Assembly (NCBI GenBank): GCA_021779375.1
Contig: JAJYAT010000001.1
Span: 130,070-194,069, forward strand
Length of the DNA stretch: 64,000 nt
Direction: 5' to 3'
Source of the DNA: a bacterium
Lineage (GTDB): Bacteria; Patescibacteriota; Gracilibacteria; JAHISY01
Shown here: one piece after another, positions 24,501 through 33,079 of the stretch
Position numbering within the stretch: position 1 is the stretch's first letter
Layout: each line of letters begins with the position of its first letter
Program-made: the position numbers and the translations under genes
The notes under the pieces: generated by a model
The model's input: only the letters and a program-made list of their open reading frames with translations
Told to the model about the DNA's origin: nothing
Databases searched by the model: none

Positions 24501-25006
24501 GGGCTGATGGGTTCGGGGTTCAGAGGGTCAGTTGGCTATTGGTTCAAGGAGTCAGATGGTCAATTGGTGGTTGGTGAAATAATTTTGGATTGACGCAATT
24601 TGGCGCAAAAAGAATTGATCATTTTGCGAATTCGGAAAAGTTTTGCGAGCAAGTTTTCGACCCGTTCGTCCGAAATTAATTTCTGCTCTCTGGATCGCAA
24701 CAGCCAAACCTCACTTTCGGCGGCTGAGCCACGAGCAATGATGAAAAAATGGATGATGTCTTTTTTGGTTTGTCGGTTGAAACCCTCGGCAATATTGGCA
24801 CCGATCGATCCGACCGAACGAATTAGTTGGTCACCAATTGTCCACGCCACCCGATTTTGAGGAAATTTGTGGAGATCCTCACAAACCGTTTTGAAAACCT
24901 CTTCCGCCATTTGCCAAACTTCGAGCTCACGATACGATTGAATCATCCCACAAAACGAATTAACAACCTCGAACCAATTGACCCCTTCGAACCCATCAGC
25001 CCATGA
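24497..25006. mobile_element. Inverted-repeat-bounded element carrying a four-helix-bundle gene
   Basis: A 19-base sequence, TCATGGGCTGATGGGTTCG, at 24497-24515 occurs as its exact complement at 24988-25006. A second pair, GGTCAATTGGT at 24558-24568 and ACCAATTGACC at 24973-24983, lies inside the first in the same order. The repeats enclose one gene (24560-24946). The flanks are degenerate strings of GGGTCA/GGGTTA/GGTTC words, also seen near 56.8 and 57.5 kb. No transposase is present, so any movement would be in trans or by another route. Confidence 0.6.
24560..24946 (-). CDS. Four-helix-bundle protein (23S rRNA intervening-sequence/S23 family)
   Basis: A 128-residue helical protein with the family's pattern: YRELEVWQMAEEVFKTVCEDLHKFP, then QLIRSVGSIGANIAEGFNRQTKKD, then FFIIARGSAAESEVWLLRSREQKLIS. 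The SIGANIAEGF and GSAAEsEvwL motifs are diagnostic of the avd-like/S23 family. These proteins are often encoded inside rRNA intervening sequences, or accompany diversity-generating retroelements. Here the gene sits between inverted repeats upstream of ftsB, with no reverse transcriptase nearby. Role unknown. Confidence 0.9.
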   Translation of the reverse strand: MIQSYRELEVWQMAEEVFKTVCEDLHKFPQNRVAWTIGDQLIRSVGSIGANIAEGFNRQTKKDIIHFFIIARGSAAESEVWLLRSREQKLISDERVENLLAKLFRIRKMINSFCAKLRQSKIISPTTN

Positions 25007-25042
25007 CCATCCGAACCTAATGACCTAATGACCCAATAACCC

Positions 25043-26143
25043 TCAAATTTTTAGCGGCATAATCAAATGCAAATAATCCGCCGACTTCGCCGGGCGAATC
25101 ACGGCTGGAACCATTTTTTCACCGAGTTCGAGTTCGATGTCTTTCGCGCCAATCGCGGCGAGCGCTTCGAGTAAATAGTTGGCGTTCAGCGCGACGGCAT
25201 TCTGCACACCCGCAATCGTCGCCGCGACTTCCGCTTCCTCTTCGCCGATTTGCGTCGCGTCAGAAAGGACGCGCAATTTTTTGTCGGCGGAAACTTCGAG
25301 CTTGACCGAGTGGGAATCGTGCGCGAAAAGATTGACGCGCTTCACCGCCGTCGCGATTTCTTCCGTCTTGAGGGAAATCGTGGTCGCGTGTTTTTTCGGA
25401 ATGATTTGCTCGTAGTCCGGATAGCTACCTTCGATCAAGCGGCTCGCCAGCTCGACATTTTTGTAGAGAAATAAAACCTGATTGGCGGAAACATCGAGCG
25501 TCACGGTCTCTTTGCCTTTTTCGAGGATACGCGCGAGCTCATTCACGGTCCGCGTCGGAATGATGATGGAAATTTCTTTTTCGGGTGGCGTCAGTGGTTT
25601 GAGAATTTTTTCGGACAGGCGGTAAGAATCCGTCGCTGCCAGACGAATTTCTTTTTTCGTCGCGCGCAAATGCACTCCGGCGAGTACTGGACGCACCATG
25701 TCGCGCGCTGCCGCGAAAGCGACTTGATTGATCGCGTCGAGCAAATCACCCGCCGCGAGCGTCAGCGAAACTTCTTTCTTGACCTGCGGAATGAGCGGGA
25801 ACTCATCCGAGGAAATACCTTTGATTCTAGTCTTGGAACGCGCCGCGGAAATTTGCAGATCCAAGCCTTCGGTGTTTTTGAGCTCGACTTTGCCGTCGGA
25901 CAAAAGTCCGACGTAATTCGTGAAAAGCCGCGCTGGAATCGTGAGCGAGCCTTCGTTCTTGATCTCCGCTTTGATCGCCGTCGTGATGGCGATTTCCAAA
26001 TTGGTCGCAGCGAAAGTCAATTTCTTGTTTTCCGCTTTGAGCAAGATGTTGTTCAAAACAGGCAGCGTCGAATTGAGGTTGACGGCTTTCGAGACGGTCG
26101 TGAGGGCGGCGAGCAAATCTTTTTGTTCGCAATCTAAAAGCAT
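25043..26143 (-). CDS. dnaN: DNA polymerase III beta subunit (sliding clamp)
   Basis: A 366-residue clamp that encircles DNA and tethers the replicative polymerase. The three repeated domains can be followed: MLLDCEQKDLLAALTTVSKAVNLNSTLPVLNNILLKAE at the start, ISSDEFPLIPQVK and RPVLAGVHLRATKKEIRLAATDSYRLSEK in the middle, and LIEGSYPDYEQIIPKKHATT later, ending YLHLIMPLKI, which matches the family's ...MPMR(L/I) end. Length is standard. dnaA is not adjacent. Confidence 0.96.
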   Translation of the reverse strand: MLLDCEQKDLLAALTTVSKAVNLNSTLPVLNNILLKAENKKLTFAATNLEIAITTAIKAEIKNEGSLTIPARLFTNYVGLLSDGKVELKNTEGLDLQISAARSKTRIKGISSDEFPLIPQVKKEVSLTLAAGDLLDAINQVAFAAARDMVRPVLAGVHLRATKKEIRLAATDSYRLSEKILKPLTPPEKEISIIIPTRTVNELARILEKGKETVTLDVSANQVLFLYKNVELASRLIEGSYPDYEQIIPKKHATTISLKTEEIATAVKRVNLFAHDSHSVKLEVSADKKLRVLSDATQIGEEEAEVAATIAGVQNAVALNANYLLEALAAIGAKDIELELGEKMVPAVIRPAKSADYLHLIMPLKI

Positions 26144-26200
26144 TTTAGAGTTTTAATTCACTTTGATTTTAAAGTTTTTGCGAGACGAGGACAACTCACC

Positions 26201-26206
26201 TAAAAT
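26201..26206 (+). promoter_or_regulatory. -10 box TAAAAT, leaderless arrangement (lipoprotein-dapA operon)
   Basis: TAAAAT, six bases, then ATG at 26213: the predicted transcription start coincides with the A of the start codon. Confidence 0.5.
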
Positions 26207-26212
26207 CAGAGC

Positions 26213-26620
26213 ATGCTGAAGAAACTATTTGTGCTTTTGCTGGCTGTCGGAATCTTGACCGGCTGTGAAAATGTCAGCTCCGTCACCGAAAACGCTGCCG
26301 CGCTGAAGGCGAGCGTCGCCACGACCATCGCCGAAGTCCAGACCGGCGTTAGTAATGTCGTCGGCAAAGCGCAGGGCGCTTATGAAACTTTGCTCGAGAA
26401 AAAAGCGGAACTCGAAACCACAGTCAGCGAAATCAACGAAGCCGTCGCTGCCGCGAATAAATTGCTCGGCGGAAAAGATACTGATACGGCGCAAGTCGAG
26501 AAATTGCACGCGACCATCACAGAGCTGCAATCCACTCTCGCCGCTGCGGAGGCAGCCCTGAAAGAAGTTGATGCCGCGGAGCAAAATTTGCAAGACAAGA
26601 CAGCCGCTACGCAAAATTAA
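26213..26620 (+). CDS. Small Ala-rich helical lipoprotein
   Basis: A 135-residue exported protein. The lipoprotein signal KKLFVLLLAVGILTGC ends in the lipobox LTGC. The mature part is almost wholly helical and Ala/Glu-rich with heptad character (KKAELETTVSEINEAVAAANKLLGG; VEKLHATITELQSTLAAAEAAL), like coiled-coil murein-type lipoproteins. Function unknown. It precedes dapA by 9 bases and shares its promoter. Confidence 0.7.
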   Translation: MLKKLFVLLLAVGILTGCENVSSVTENAAALKASVATTIAEVQTGVSNVVGKAQGAYETLLEKKAELETTVSEINEAVAAANKLLGGKDTDTAQVEKLHATITELQSTLAAAEAALKEVDAAEQNLQDKTAATQN

Positions 26621-26629
26621 TTCTCAAAA

Positions 26630-27511
26630 ATGACTGATTTAAAAGGCAGTTTCGTCGCCCTCATCACGCCGTTTGAAAAAAAATCACTCGAGATTGACGA
26701 GGAGAAATTGCGCGAGCTAGTGAATTGGCAGATCGAAGCCGGCACGGACGGTATCGTCGCGGTCGGCACGACGGGCGAATCCGCGACGCTTTCGAAAACT
26801 GAACATCGCCGCGTGCTCGAAATCGTGATTCACGAGACGAAAAAAAGGGTGCCAATCATCGCGGGCACCGGCTCGAATGCGACGCGAGAAGCGGTCAGCT
26901 TGACTGAGTTTGCGAAGGAACACGGCGCGGATTTCGGTCTGGCGATTTCACCGTATTACAACAAGCCAACCCAGGACGGTATCGTCGCGCATTATTCGAA
27001 AATCGCGGAAGTCGGTCTGCCGACTATTCTCTACAATGTGCCGAGCCGCACCGGACGCAATGTCGAAGCTGCCACGACTTTGGAATTGGCGAGCAATCCC
27101 AATCTCATCGGTATCAAGGAGGCGAGCGGCGACCTCGCACAAATTCGCAAAATTTGTGAGAAAAAACCGGATAATTTCGTGGTACTCTCCGGTGAAGATG
27201 CGCAGACTTTGGAAATTATCAAAATGGGCGGTGTCGGCGCCATCGGCGTGATTCAAAATGAAATTCCGGCGGAAATGAAGAAGATGATCGACTTCGCGCT
27301 CGCTGGCAAATTTGAGAAAGCCGAGAAAATTAACGCGAAATTCGCGGACTTGATGGGTCTGAATTTTGCCGACAACAATCCAATCGATGTGAAGTGGGCA
27401 CTCGCCGCCATGGGCAAAATCGACTACGCCGTCCGCCTGCCACTCACTCAGCCGAGTGCTACGAACAAAGTCAAAATCCGCGATGAGCTCGTGAAATTAG
27501 GCTTGGCGTAA
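26630..27511 (+). CDS. dapA: 4-hydroxy-tetrahydrodipicolinate synthase
   Basis: A 293-residue TIM-barrel aldolase that condenses pyruvate with aspartate semialdehyde, the first committed step to diaminopimelate and lysine. Visible motifs: GTTGESATLSKTEHRRV near residue 45, SPYYNKPTQDGIVAHYSKIAE, YNVPSRTGRN (with the catalytic Tyr) and the Schiff-base lysine K163 in GIKEASGD. LSGEDAQTLEIIKMGGVGAIGV follows. Length is standard. It is second in an operon with a lipoprotein; the DAP route implies a peptidoglycan or lysine need. Confidence 0.96.
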   Translation: MTDLKGSFVALITPFEKKSLEIDEEKLRELVNWQIEAGTDGIVAVGTTGESATLSKTEHRRVLEIVIHETKKRVPIIAGTGSNATREAVSLTEFAKEHGADFGLAISPYYNKPTQDGIVAHYSKIAEVGLPTILYNVPSRTGRNVEAATTLELASNPNLIGIKEASGDLAQIRKICEKKPDNFVVLSGEDAQTLEIIKMGGVGAIGVIQNEIPAEMKKMIDFALAGKFEKAEKINAKFADLMGLNFADNNPIDVKWALAAMGKIDYAVRLPLTQPSATNKVKIRDELVKLGLA

Positions 27512-27565
27512 GATTTGACGACAGAAGCTGGTTCTTGTTAAAGTAGCGTACTTTAAGTTTTTCAA

Positions 27566-27964
27566 ATGTCTCAGCCTCTTGAATCTGTTACGCTCGTCAG
27601 CGAGGGAACCGCGCTCTTGAATGCTCTTAGCTCTCGCGGTTGTAGGTCGTGCCAAAGCCTTAGACAGCTCAGAAGAGAAATCTCAGAACTAACCCTCGTA
27701 ACGGAAAACTTCAGAAATATGCTTCTTTGTTGTGATCGTGGTATTTATTATTGTGGTGACCTTGATGAGCCCCCTGTCTTAGCTGAAGCGAGAACGCGCT
27801 TAACAAGGTGGATTAAAGATGCTGACGTGGCACGAAAAGCCTTGCTCGAAAACTGTGAGGATTGTCCGTCGCTCCCGGCTGAGGCAAAGAAAATAGCTGC
27901 CGAGCAAAGACAAGTAGTCGGACCACTTCTCGGATCAAAAACATTAATCAATGGGGCGATTTAG
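27566..27964 (+). CDS. Hypothetical cysteine-containing protein
   Basis: A 132-residue soluble protein, unrecognised. Cysteines are grouped as RGCRSCQS near residue 27, LLCCDRGIYYC near 54 and ENCEDCPS near 97, so a metal site is possible. The rest is helical and charged. The codon use lacks the GC-rich bias of dapA and of the following S41 protease, suggesting a different origin. A TAAAGT box lies about 25 bases upstream. Confidence 0.5.
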   Translation: MSQPLESVTLVSEGTALLNALSSRGCRSCQSLRQLRREISELTLVTENFRNMLLCCDRGIYYCGDLDEPPVLAEARTRLTRWIKDADVARKALLENCEDCPSLPAEAKKIAAEQRQVVGPLLGSKTLINGAI

Positions 27965-28018
27965 GTTTGGTTTAATTTTGTGAGAACGCTAAAATCACCA
28001 AGTTCTTAACTTTTTGAA

Positions 28019-29704
28019 ATGCAGTTTTTCCGCAAAATGTTCGTCGGTTTTTTAATTTTCACCATCGTGGCGAGTCCGAGCCTCGCTTCATTCGACGACG
28101 TGAAAGATGCGCTCTCGCCGGATGTGGTTCAATTTTTGCAGGCGTACGGCGTCGGCAAATCGACTGCCAACTTTTTTCCGAAGCGCCCGATTTCCCTCGT
28201 GGAATTTTTGGCGATGGGACTCGCGCTCGCCGGGGTCAAAGATCTGGGCGGGAATGCGACGACACGCTTCACAGACGTACCGGCAGATGCTTGGTTCGCA
28301 CCGGTCGTCGCGAAAGCCGACGAGCTTGATTTGCTCGGAGATTTCCGCGGTACAACTTTATTGCCAAATCGAGTACTCAGTCGTGGCGAAGTCGCCGAAC
28401 TCGGTTTGAAAATTTTTGGCATCGGCGTCCCGACAGCTGCAAATAATGAGGAGTTTGGGTTCAAGGATGTCGGCAAAAATTACCGGTTTGCGCGTTTTAT
28501 TTTTCGCGCAGTGAAGATGGGCGTGCTCGATCCGATTTCCGACACTGAGTTTGGCACAGCACGGCGGGTGAGTCGCGGTGAGGCAGCGCAATTTTTTTAC
28601 AATCTCGCAAATTTCGTGGAGGGACCGAGCATCGTGATTCAGACCGGGACGACCAATATTCCCGAGTTCGTGCTTTTCCAGCACGTTTGGGATGAGGCGA
28701 AAAATCGCTTCCTGTATCCCGAAAAAGCCAATGATTCGGATATGCTGTATTCGGCGATTCAGGGCATGGTGAAGTCACTCGATGACCCTTATTCTGAATT
28801 TTATACGCCGGAAGAAACCAAATCCGAGACCGCCAATCTCTCCGGCGAAGTCGAAGGTATCGGCGTCTACATCGAGGCGGATCCGCAGAATCGCGGTCTC
28901 GTCATCGTCGCGCCGGTCTATAGCTCACCGGCTGAGCGCGCGGGACTGCGCGCTGGCGACATCATCACGGCGGTCGACGGCAAGCCGCTCGCTGACTTGC
29001 CGCTCGCTGACGCGGCGAATCTCACGCGCGGCCCGACCGGCACCACCGCGAAATACACGATTTTGCGCGACGGGCAAGAATTCACGGTGGAAATTATTAG
29101 GCAAAAAATCAAACTCGACATCGCGACAGTAGAATTTCAAAACGACATCGCGATCATCGATATCAACCAATTCACGACCGCGCTGCCGGAAGACTTCGCG
29201 AAGATTGCAGCGCAAATCTCCGAACACCACATACGTGGAATTATTCTGGATTTGCGCAACAACGGCGGCGGACTGGTGAATGCCGCGGTGGATTTGCTCG
29301 GCTACTTCCTGCCAAAAGGCACGCTCGTCGCTTCGCAAGAATTTCGACCAGAGCTGGCAGCGGAAAATCTCGATTACAAAACAGAGCGCGATCCGACACT
29401 GAGTGGAATACGCACGCTTGTTTTGGTAAATAAGGGGACAGCGAGCGCAAGTGAAATTGTCGCAGCAGCGCTCCAGGATTACGGCGCAGCGAGCATTCTC
29501 GGTGAGCAGACTTTCGGCAAAGGCGTGGTGCAAGAAATCAATTTTTTCAATGACGGCACCGCGCTGAAAATGACTGTCGCACACTGGCTCTCGCCGAAAA
29601 AGCAGGAAATTCAAGGTGTCGGCGTCAAGCCGGACTTCGCCGCCATCGACGTTCCCGAGACGCCGACCGACGAAGCAATCGAGGCGGCCCTGGCTTATTT
29701 TTAA
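28019..29704 (+). CDS. Exported S41 C-terminal processing protease with N-terminal SLH domains
   Basis: A 561-residue protein. Signal peptide (FVGFLIFTIVASPSLA), then two to three SLH-like repeats near residues 25-200 (FTDVPADAWFAPVVAKADELDLLGDF; GFKDVGKNYRFARFIFRAVKMGVLDP), then the CtpA core: YSAIQGMVKSLDDPYSEFYTPEE, a PDZ domain (VEGIGVYIEADPQNRGLVIVAP...GLRAGDIITAVDG) and the catalytic domain with LDLRNNGGGLV, the serine motif GTASASEI and the lysine motif FGKGVVQ. It would be held to the cell surface by the SLH domains and trim secreted proteins. A second SLH protein is encoded at 33.1-35.4 kb. Confidence 0.92.
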   Translation: MQFFRKMFVGFLIFTIVASPSLASFDDVKDALSPDVVQFLQAYGVGKSTANFFPKRPISLVEFLAMGLALAGVKDLGGNATTRFTDVPADAWFAPVVAKADELDLLGDFRGTTLLPNRVLSRGEVAELGLKIFGIGVPTAANNEEFGFKDVGKNYRFARFIFRAVKMGVLDPISDTEFGTARRVSRGEAAQFFYNLANFVEGPSIVIQTGTTNIPEFVLFQHVWDEAKNRFLYPEKANDSDMLYSAIQGMVKSLDDPYSEFYTPEETKSETANLSGEVEGIGVYIEADPQNRGLVIVAPVYSSPAERAGLRAGDIITAVDGKPLADLPLADAANLTRGPTGTTAKYTILRDGQEFTVEIIRQKIKLDIATVEFQNDIAIIDINQFTTALPEDFAKIAAQISEHHIRGIILDLRNNGGGLVNAAVDLLGYFLPKGTLVASQEFRPELAAENLDYKTERDPTLSGIRTLVLVNKGTASASEIVAAALQDYGAASILGEQTFGKGVVQEINFFNDGTALKMTVAHWLSPKKQEIQGVGVKPDFAAIDVPETPTDEAIEAALAYF

Positions 29705-29723
29705 GTTGCCGGTTGATCTCGAG

Positions 29724-29751
29724 GTAGAGACGTTGCATGCAACGTCTCTAC
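29724..29751. repeat. 28-bp perfect palindrome (GTAGAGACGTTGCA half-site)
   Basis: GTAGAGACGTTGCA followed by its exact complement, 20 bases after the S41 protease stop. I recall this sequence as a dispersed palindrome in unrelated bacteria, notably cyanobacteria; that recollection was not checked. Confidence 0.95.
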
Positions 29752-29857
29752 GGTTCTACGATAGCGAAATTCAATCCGAACATAATCGCCTTCTTGGCGT
29801 CATTGTCTTTTTTAATTAAAAATGTTAAAATAAACAAAATTAAAACTAAAAATAAAT

Positions 29858-30643
29858 ATGCAGCAGTCCTACCGCATCGCCGAGCTCAATAAACTTTACA
29901 GCTCCGCTGAACTTACGATTGATCTCGCCAAGGCCAAAAAGTCCGAGAGTGATTTGGTTGCAACACGTGAAAGATATGAACAGCTTTTACGCGAAACTTT
30001 TTTGGCGAACTATCTCGACAATTATCGCTTCGCGATTTTCGGCAGTTCGCGCGTCGAACCCGATTCGGCGACGTTTAATTTTGTGAAAAATTTAGCCTGC
30101 AAGGTTGGTAGCGATATGGACATCGACATCGTGACGGGCGGCGGCGGCGGACTGATGTACGCCGCGAATCTGGGTCTGAAAAAAGCGCAAGGGCGACGTA
30201 AAAACCCCCGCGCCAAAAATTTGGGAATCTTGGTAAATCTCGAACACGAGGAGGGGCGCAACGACTGTCTCGACGTCACGCGTCAGTTTGAAAATTTCAG
30301 CACGCGTCTCGAGAGCTTCATTCATTCTTCGAATGCGATTTACCTCGCCCCGGGCGGACTCGGCACCGATCTCGAAGCGGCCATGTTTATGCAGCTGAAG
30401 CAGCTCCAGAAGCTCGAACCGACTTTTCCGATTTTGGCGCATCCTTTTTGGAAACCGATTTTCAATTATGAAAACGGCATCATGTACCAGAAGCAGCTCA
30501 AAATGGGACGCACCACTTTGATTGGCAAAGACGATATGGTTCTCGTTCACTTCACAGATAATTTAAAAGAAATTGGCCATATCTTGAAAGCGAGCTACGA
30601 TGGCTGGCTAATGCTGCGCGAAAAAGTAAAATTTATTAATTAA
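29858..30643 (+). CDS. LOG-family nucleotide-binding protein
   Basis: A 261-residue Rossmann-fold protein of the LOG/TIGR00730-like group. Motifs: FAIFGSSRVEPDS, DIVTGGGGGLMYAANLGLKKAQG (variant of GGGxxGLMG) and APGGLGTDLEAAMF (the PGGxGTxxE motif). Family members include cytokinin-type phosphoribohydrolases, which release ribose 5-phosphate from nucleotides, and proteins of unknown substrate. The N-terminal 45 residues are a helical extension. It is followed after 9 bases by ppsA. Confidence 0.82.
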   Translation: MQQSYRIAELNKLYSSAELTIDLAKAKKSESDLVATRERYEQLLRETFLANYLDNYRFAIFGSSRVEPDSATFNFVKNLACKVGSDMDIDIVTGGGGGLMYAANLGLKKAQGRRKNPRAKNLGILVNLEHEEGRNDCLDVTRQFENFSTRLESFIHSSNAIYLAPGGLGTDLEAAMFMQLKQLQKLEPTFPILAHPFWKPIFNYENGIMYQKQLKMGRTTLIGKDDMVLVHFTDNLKEIGHILKASYDGWLMLREKVKFIN

Positions 30644-30652
30644 TTTTTTCCA

Positions 30653-33079
30653 ATGAAAACCAAAACAAAAACTGCACCGTTCATCCTTTGGTTCGACGAA
30701 ATCGGCATCGAGGATGTTCCACTCGTCGGCGGTAAGAATGCTTCACTCGGTGAAATGTACCGCAACCTTTCGAAAAAAGGCGTGCGCGTGCCGAATGGTT
30801 TTGCCATCACCGCGCAGGCTTACCACTATTTGCTCGAAAAAGGCGGCGTGAAAAATGCAATCAAGGAAGCACTGAATGGTCTCGATACGCGCGATGTCAC
30901 CGACCTCGCTCGTCGCGGTGAGAAAGTGCGCGAGATTATTTTGGCAACGCCGTTTCCGGCCGACCTCGCGGCGGAAATTAAAACTGCCTACAAAAAACTT
31001 TCCCAGAATTACAAAAAGGCGAGTGTCGACGTCGCAGTGCGCAGCTCGGCCACTGCGGAAGATTTGCCCGACGCGAGCTTCGCCGGTCAGCAGGAAACTT
31101 ACTTGAACATCACGGGCCCGACTCAGCTCATCATCGCCTGCCAGAAGTGTTTCGCTTCGCTTTTCACGAATCGCGCCATCAGCTACCGCGAAGATAAAAA
31201 ATTCGACCACTTCTCAATCGGACTTTCCATCGCTGTGCAAAAAATGGTGCGCTCGGATCTCGCGTGCAGCGGCGTGATGTTCTCAATCGACACCGAAAGC
31301 GGTTTCCGTGAGTCTGTCTTGATCAACGGCTCGTGGGGACTCGGTGAAAACGTCGTCCAAGGTGCAGTCACACCGGATGAATTTTTTGTTTTCAAGCCAA
31401 CGCTGAAAAAAGGTAAACGTCCCATTCTGCAGAAAAAAGTCGGCAGCAAAACCATCAAGATGATTTATGCGACCGATGGTAATAAGTCGACGGTGAACAT
31501 TCAGACTCCTGAAGAAGATCGCAAAAAGCTCGTGTTGAACGACGACGAAGTGCTGCAACTTTCACGCTGGGCGTGCATCATCGAAGATCACTACTCGCAC
31601 AAAGCCGGACACTTCAAACCGATGGATATGGAGTGGGCGAAGGACGGTCAGACGGGCGAACTTTTCATCGTGCAAGCACGCCCGGAGACAGTCCAGTCAC
31701 GCCGTGATTTGTCCGTACTCAGAACTTACAAGCTGAAGAAGACGGGCGCGGTGCTCACGACAGGCGCACCAGTCGGCGAAAAAATCGGAGCCGGTCGCGC
31801 GAAAATTATTAAGAGCGCGCACGAAATCAGCCAGTTCAAAAAAGGCGAAGTGCTCGTCACCGACATCACCGATCCAGACTGGGAGCCAATCATGAAAATC
31901 GCGAGCGCCATCGTGACGAATCGAGGCGGCCGCACTTGCCACGCTGCCATCGTCTCGCGCGAGCTCGGCATTCCCTGTGTCGTCGGCACGCGTGATGCAA
32001 CGGAGAAAATTAAAACGGGAGAAGACATCACTGTCTCCTGCGCGGACGGTGAAATCGGCAAAGTCTACGCGGGGAAATTGCCATTTGAAGTGAAAGAGGT
32101 GAATCTCAAAAACTTGACGCGACCGAAAACGAAAATGATGATGAACCTCGCTTCGCCGGAGCAGGCTTTCTCGGCGAGCTTCATCCCGAATGACGGTGTC
32201 GGACTCGCGCGCGAAGAGTTCGTGATCAATTCCTATATCAAAATTCATCCGCTCGCCTTGTTAAATTTTGCGCAATTGAAAGACGCAGCCGCCAAAGCGG
32301 AAATCGCCGAACTGACTTACGGCTACAAAAATAAAGCGGATTATTTCGTCGACAAACTAGCGCAAGGCATCGCGATGATTGGTGCGGCGTTTTATCCGAA
32401 AGATGTAATCGTACGCTTGTCGGATTTCAAATCGAATGAATACGCCAACTTGATTGGCGGACGCGAGTTCGAGCCGACCGAGGAAAATCCGATGATCGGC
32501 TGGCGCGGCGCAAGTCGCTACTACGATCCGAAATATCGCGACGCCTTCGCGCTGGAATGCCGAGCTTTGAAAAAAGTGCGCGAAGAAATGGGGCTCACAA
32601 ACGTGAAAATCATGATTCCGTTTTGCCGGACAGTCGAGGAAGGAAAAAAGGTGCAGGCGGAAATGAAGAAGCACGGACTCGCGCGCGGCAAGAATGGACT
32701 GGAGATCTACGTGATGTGCGAGATCCCTTCGAATGTGATTCTGGCGGAAGATTTTTGCAAAATTTTCGACGGCTTCTCGATAGGCTCGAACGATCTCACT
32801 CAACTCACGCTCGGCGTCGATCGCGACAGCCAGCTCGTCAGCCACATTTGCAACGAGCGCAATCCGGCCGTCAAAAAACTGGTCAGCGATGTCATCAAAA
32901 TCGCGAAGAAAAATAAATGCAAAATCGGCATCTGCGGACAAGCGCCCAGTGACTTTCCGGATTTCGCCCGCTTCCTCGCGAGCGAAGGGATTGATTCGAT
33001 TTCGCTCACGCCCGACTCGCTGCTCAAGACGACCATCGACATTGCGAAGCTGGAGAAAAGGAAAGCTAGCGGAAAATAA
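30653..33079 (+). CDS. ppsA: Phosphoenolpyruvate synthase
   Basis: An 808-residue enzyme converting pyruvate and ATP to PEP, AMP and phosphate. Domains: N-terminal ATP-binding (VPLVGGKNASLGEM, VAVRSSATAEDLPDASFAGQQETYLN), a swivelling domain with the phospho-carrier histidine H430 in GGRTCHAAIVSRELGIPCVVGT, and the C-terminal PEP-binding barrel (ENPMIGWRGASRYYDP, VKIMIPFCRTVEEGKK, EIPSNVILAEDF, SIGSNDLTQLTLGVDRDS, IGICGQAPSD). Length is standard. It supports gluconeogenesis. Its 3' end overlaps the convergent SLH-CAP gene by 14 bases. The leader TAATTTTTTCCA before ATG is the same as that before the small nrdD gene. Confidence 0.97.
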   Translation: MKTKTKTAPFILWFDEIGIEDVPLVGGKNASLGEMYRNLSKKGVRVPNGFAITAQAYHYLLEKGGVKNAIKEALNGLDTRDVTDLARRGEKVREIILATPFPADLAAEIKTAYKKLSQNYKKASVDVAVRSSATAEDLPDASFAGQQETYLNITGPTQLIIACQKCFASLFTNRAISYREDKKFDHFSIGLSIAVQKMVRSDLACSGVMFSIDTESGFRESVLINGSWGLGENVVQGAVTPDEFFVFKPTLKKGKRPILQKKVGSKTIKMIYATDGNKSTVNIQTPEEDRKKLVLNDDEVLQLSRWACIIEDHYSHKAGHFKPMDMEWAKDGQTGELFIVQARPETVQSRRDLSVLRTYKLKKTGAVLTTGAPVGEKIGAGRAKIIKSAHEISQFKKGEVLVTDITDPDWEPIMKIASAIVTNRGGRTCHAAIVSRELGIPCVVGTRDATEKIKTGEDITVSCADGEIGKVYAGKLPFEVKEVNLKNLTRPKTKMMMNLASPEQAFSASFIPNDGVGLAREEFVINSYIKIHPLALLNFAQLKDAAAKAEIAELTYGYKNKADYFVDKLAQGIAMIGAAFYPKDVIVRLSDFKSNEYANLIGGREFEPTEENPMIGWRGASRYYDPKYRDAFALECRALKKVREEMGLTNVKIMIPFCRTVEEGKKVQAEMKKHGLARGKNGLEIYVMCEIPSNVILAEDFCKIFDGFSIGSNDLTQLTLGVDRDSQLVSHICNERNPAVKKLVSDVIKIAKKNKCKIGICGQAPSDFPDFARFLASEGIDSISLTPDSLLKTTIDIAKLEKRKASGK

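Noticed and set aside
24560..24946. A diversity-generating retroelement around the avd-like gene
   Set aside because: No reverse transcriptase, template repeat or variable-repeat target is present in the flanks.
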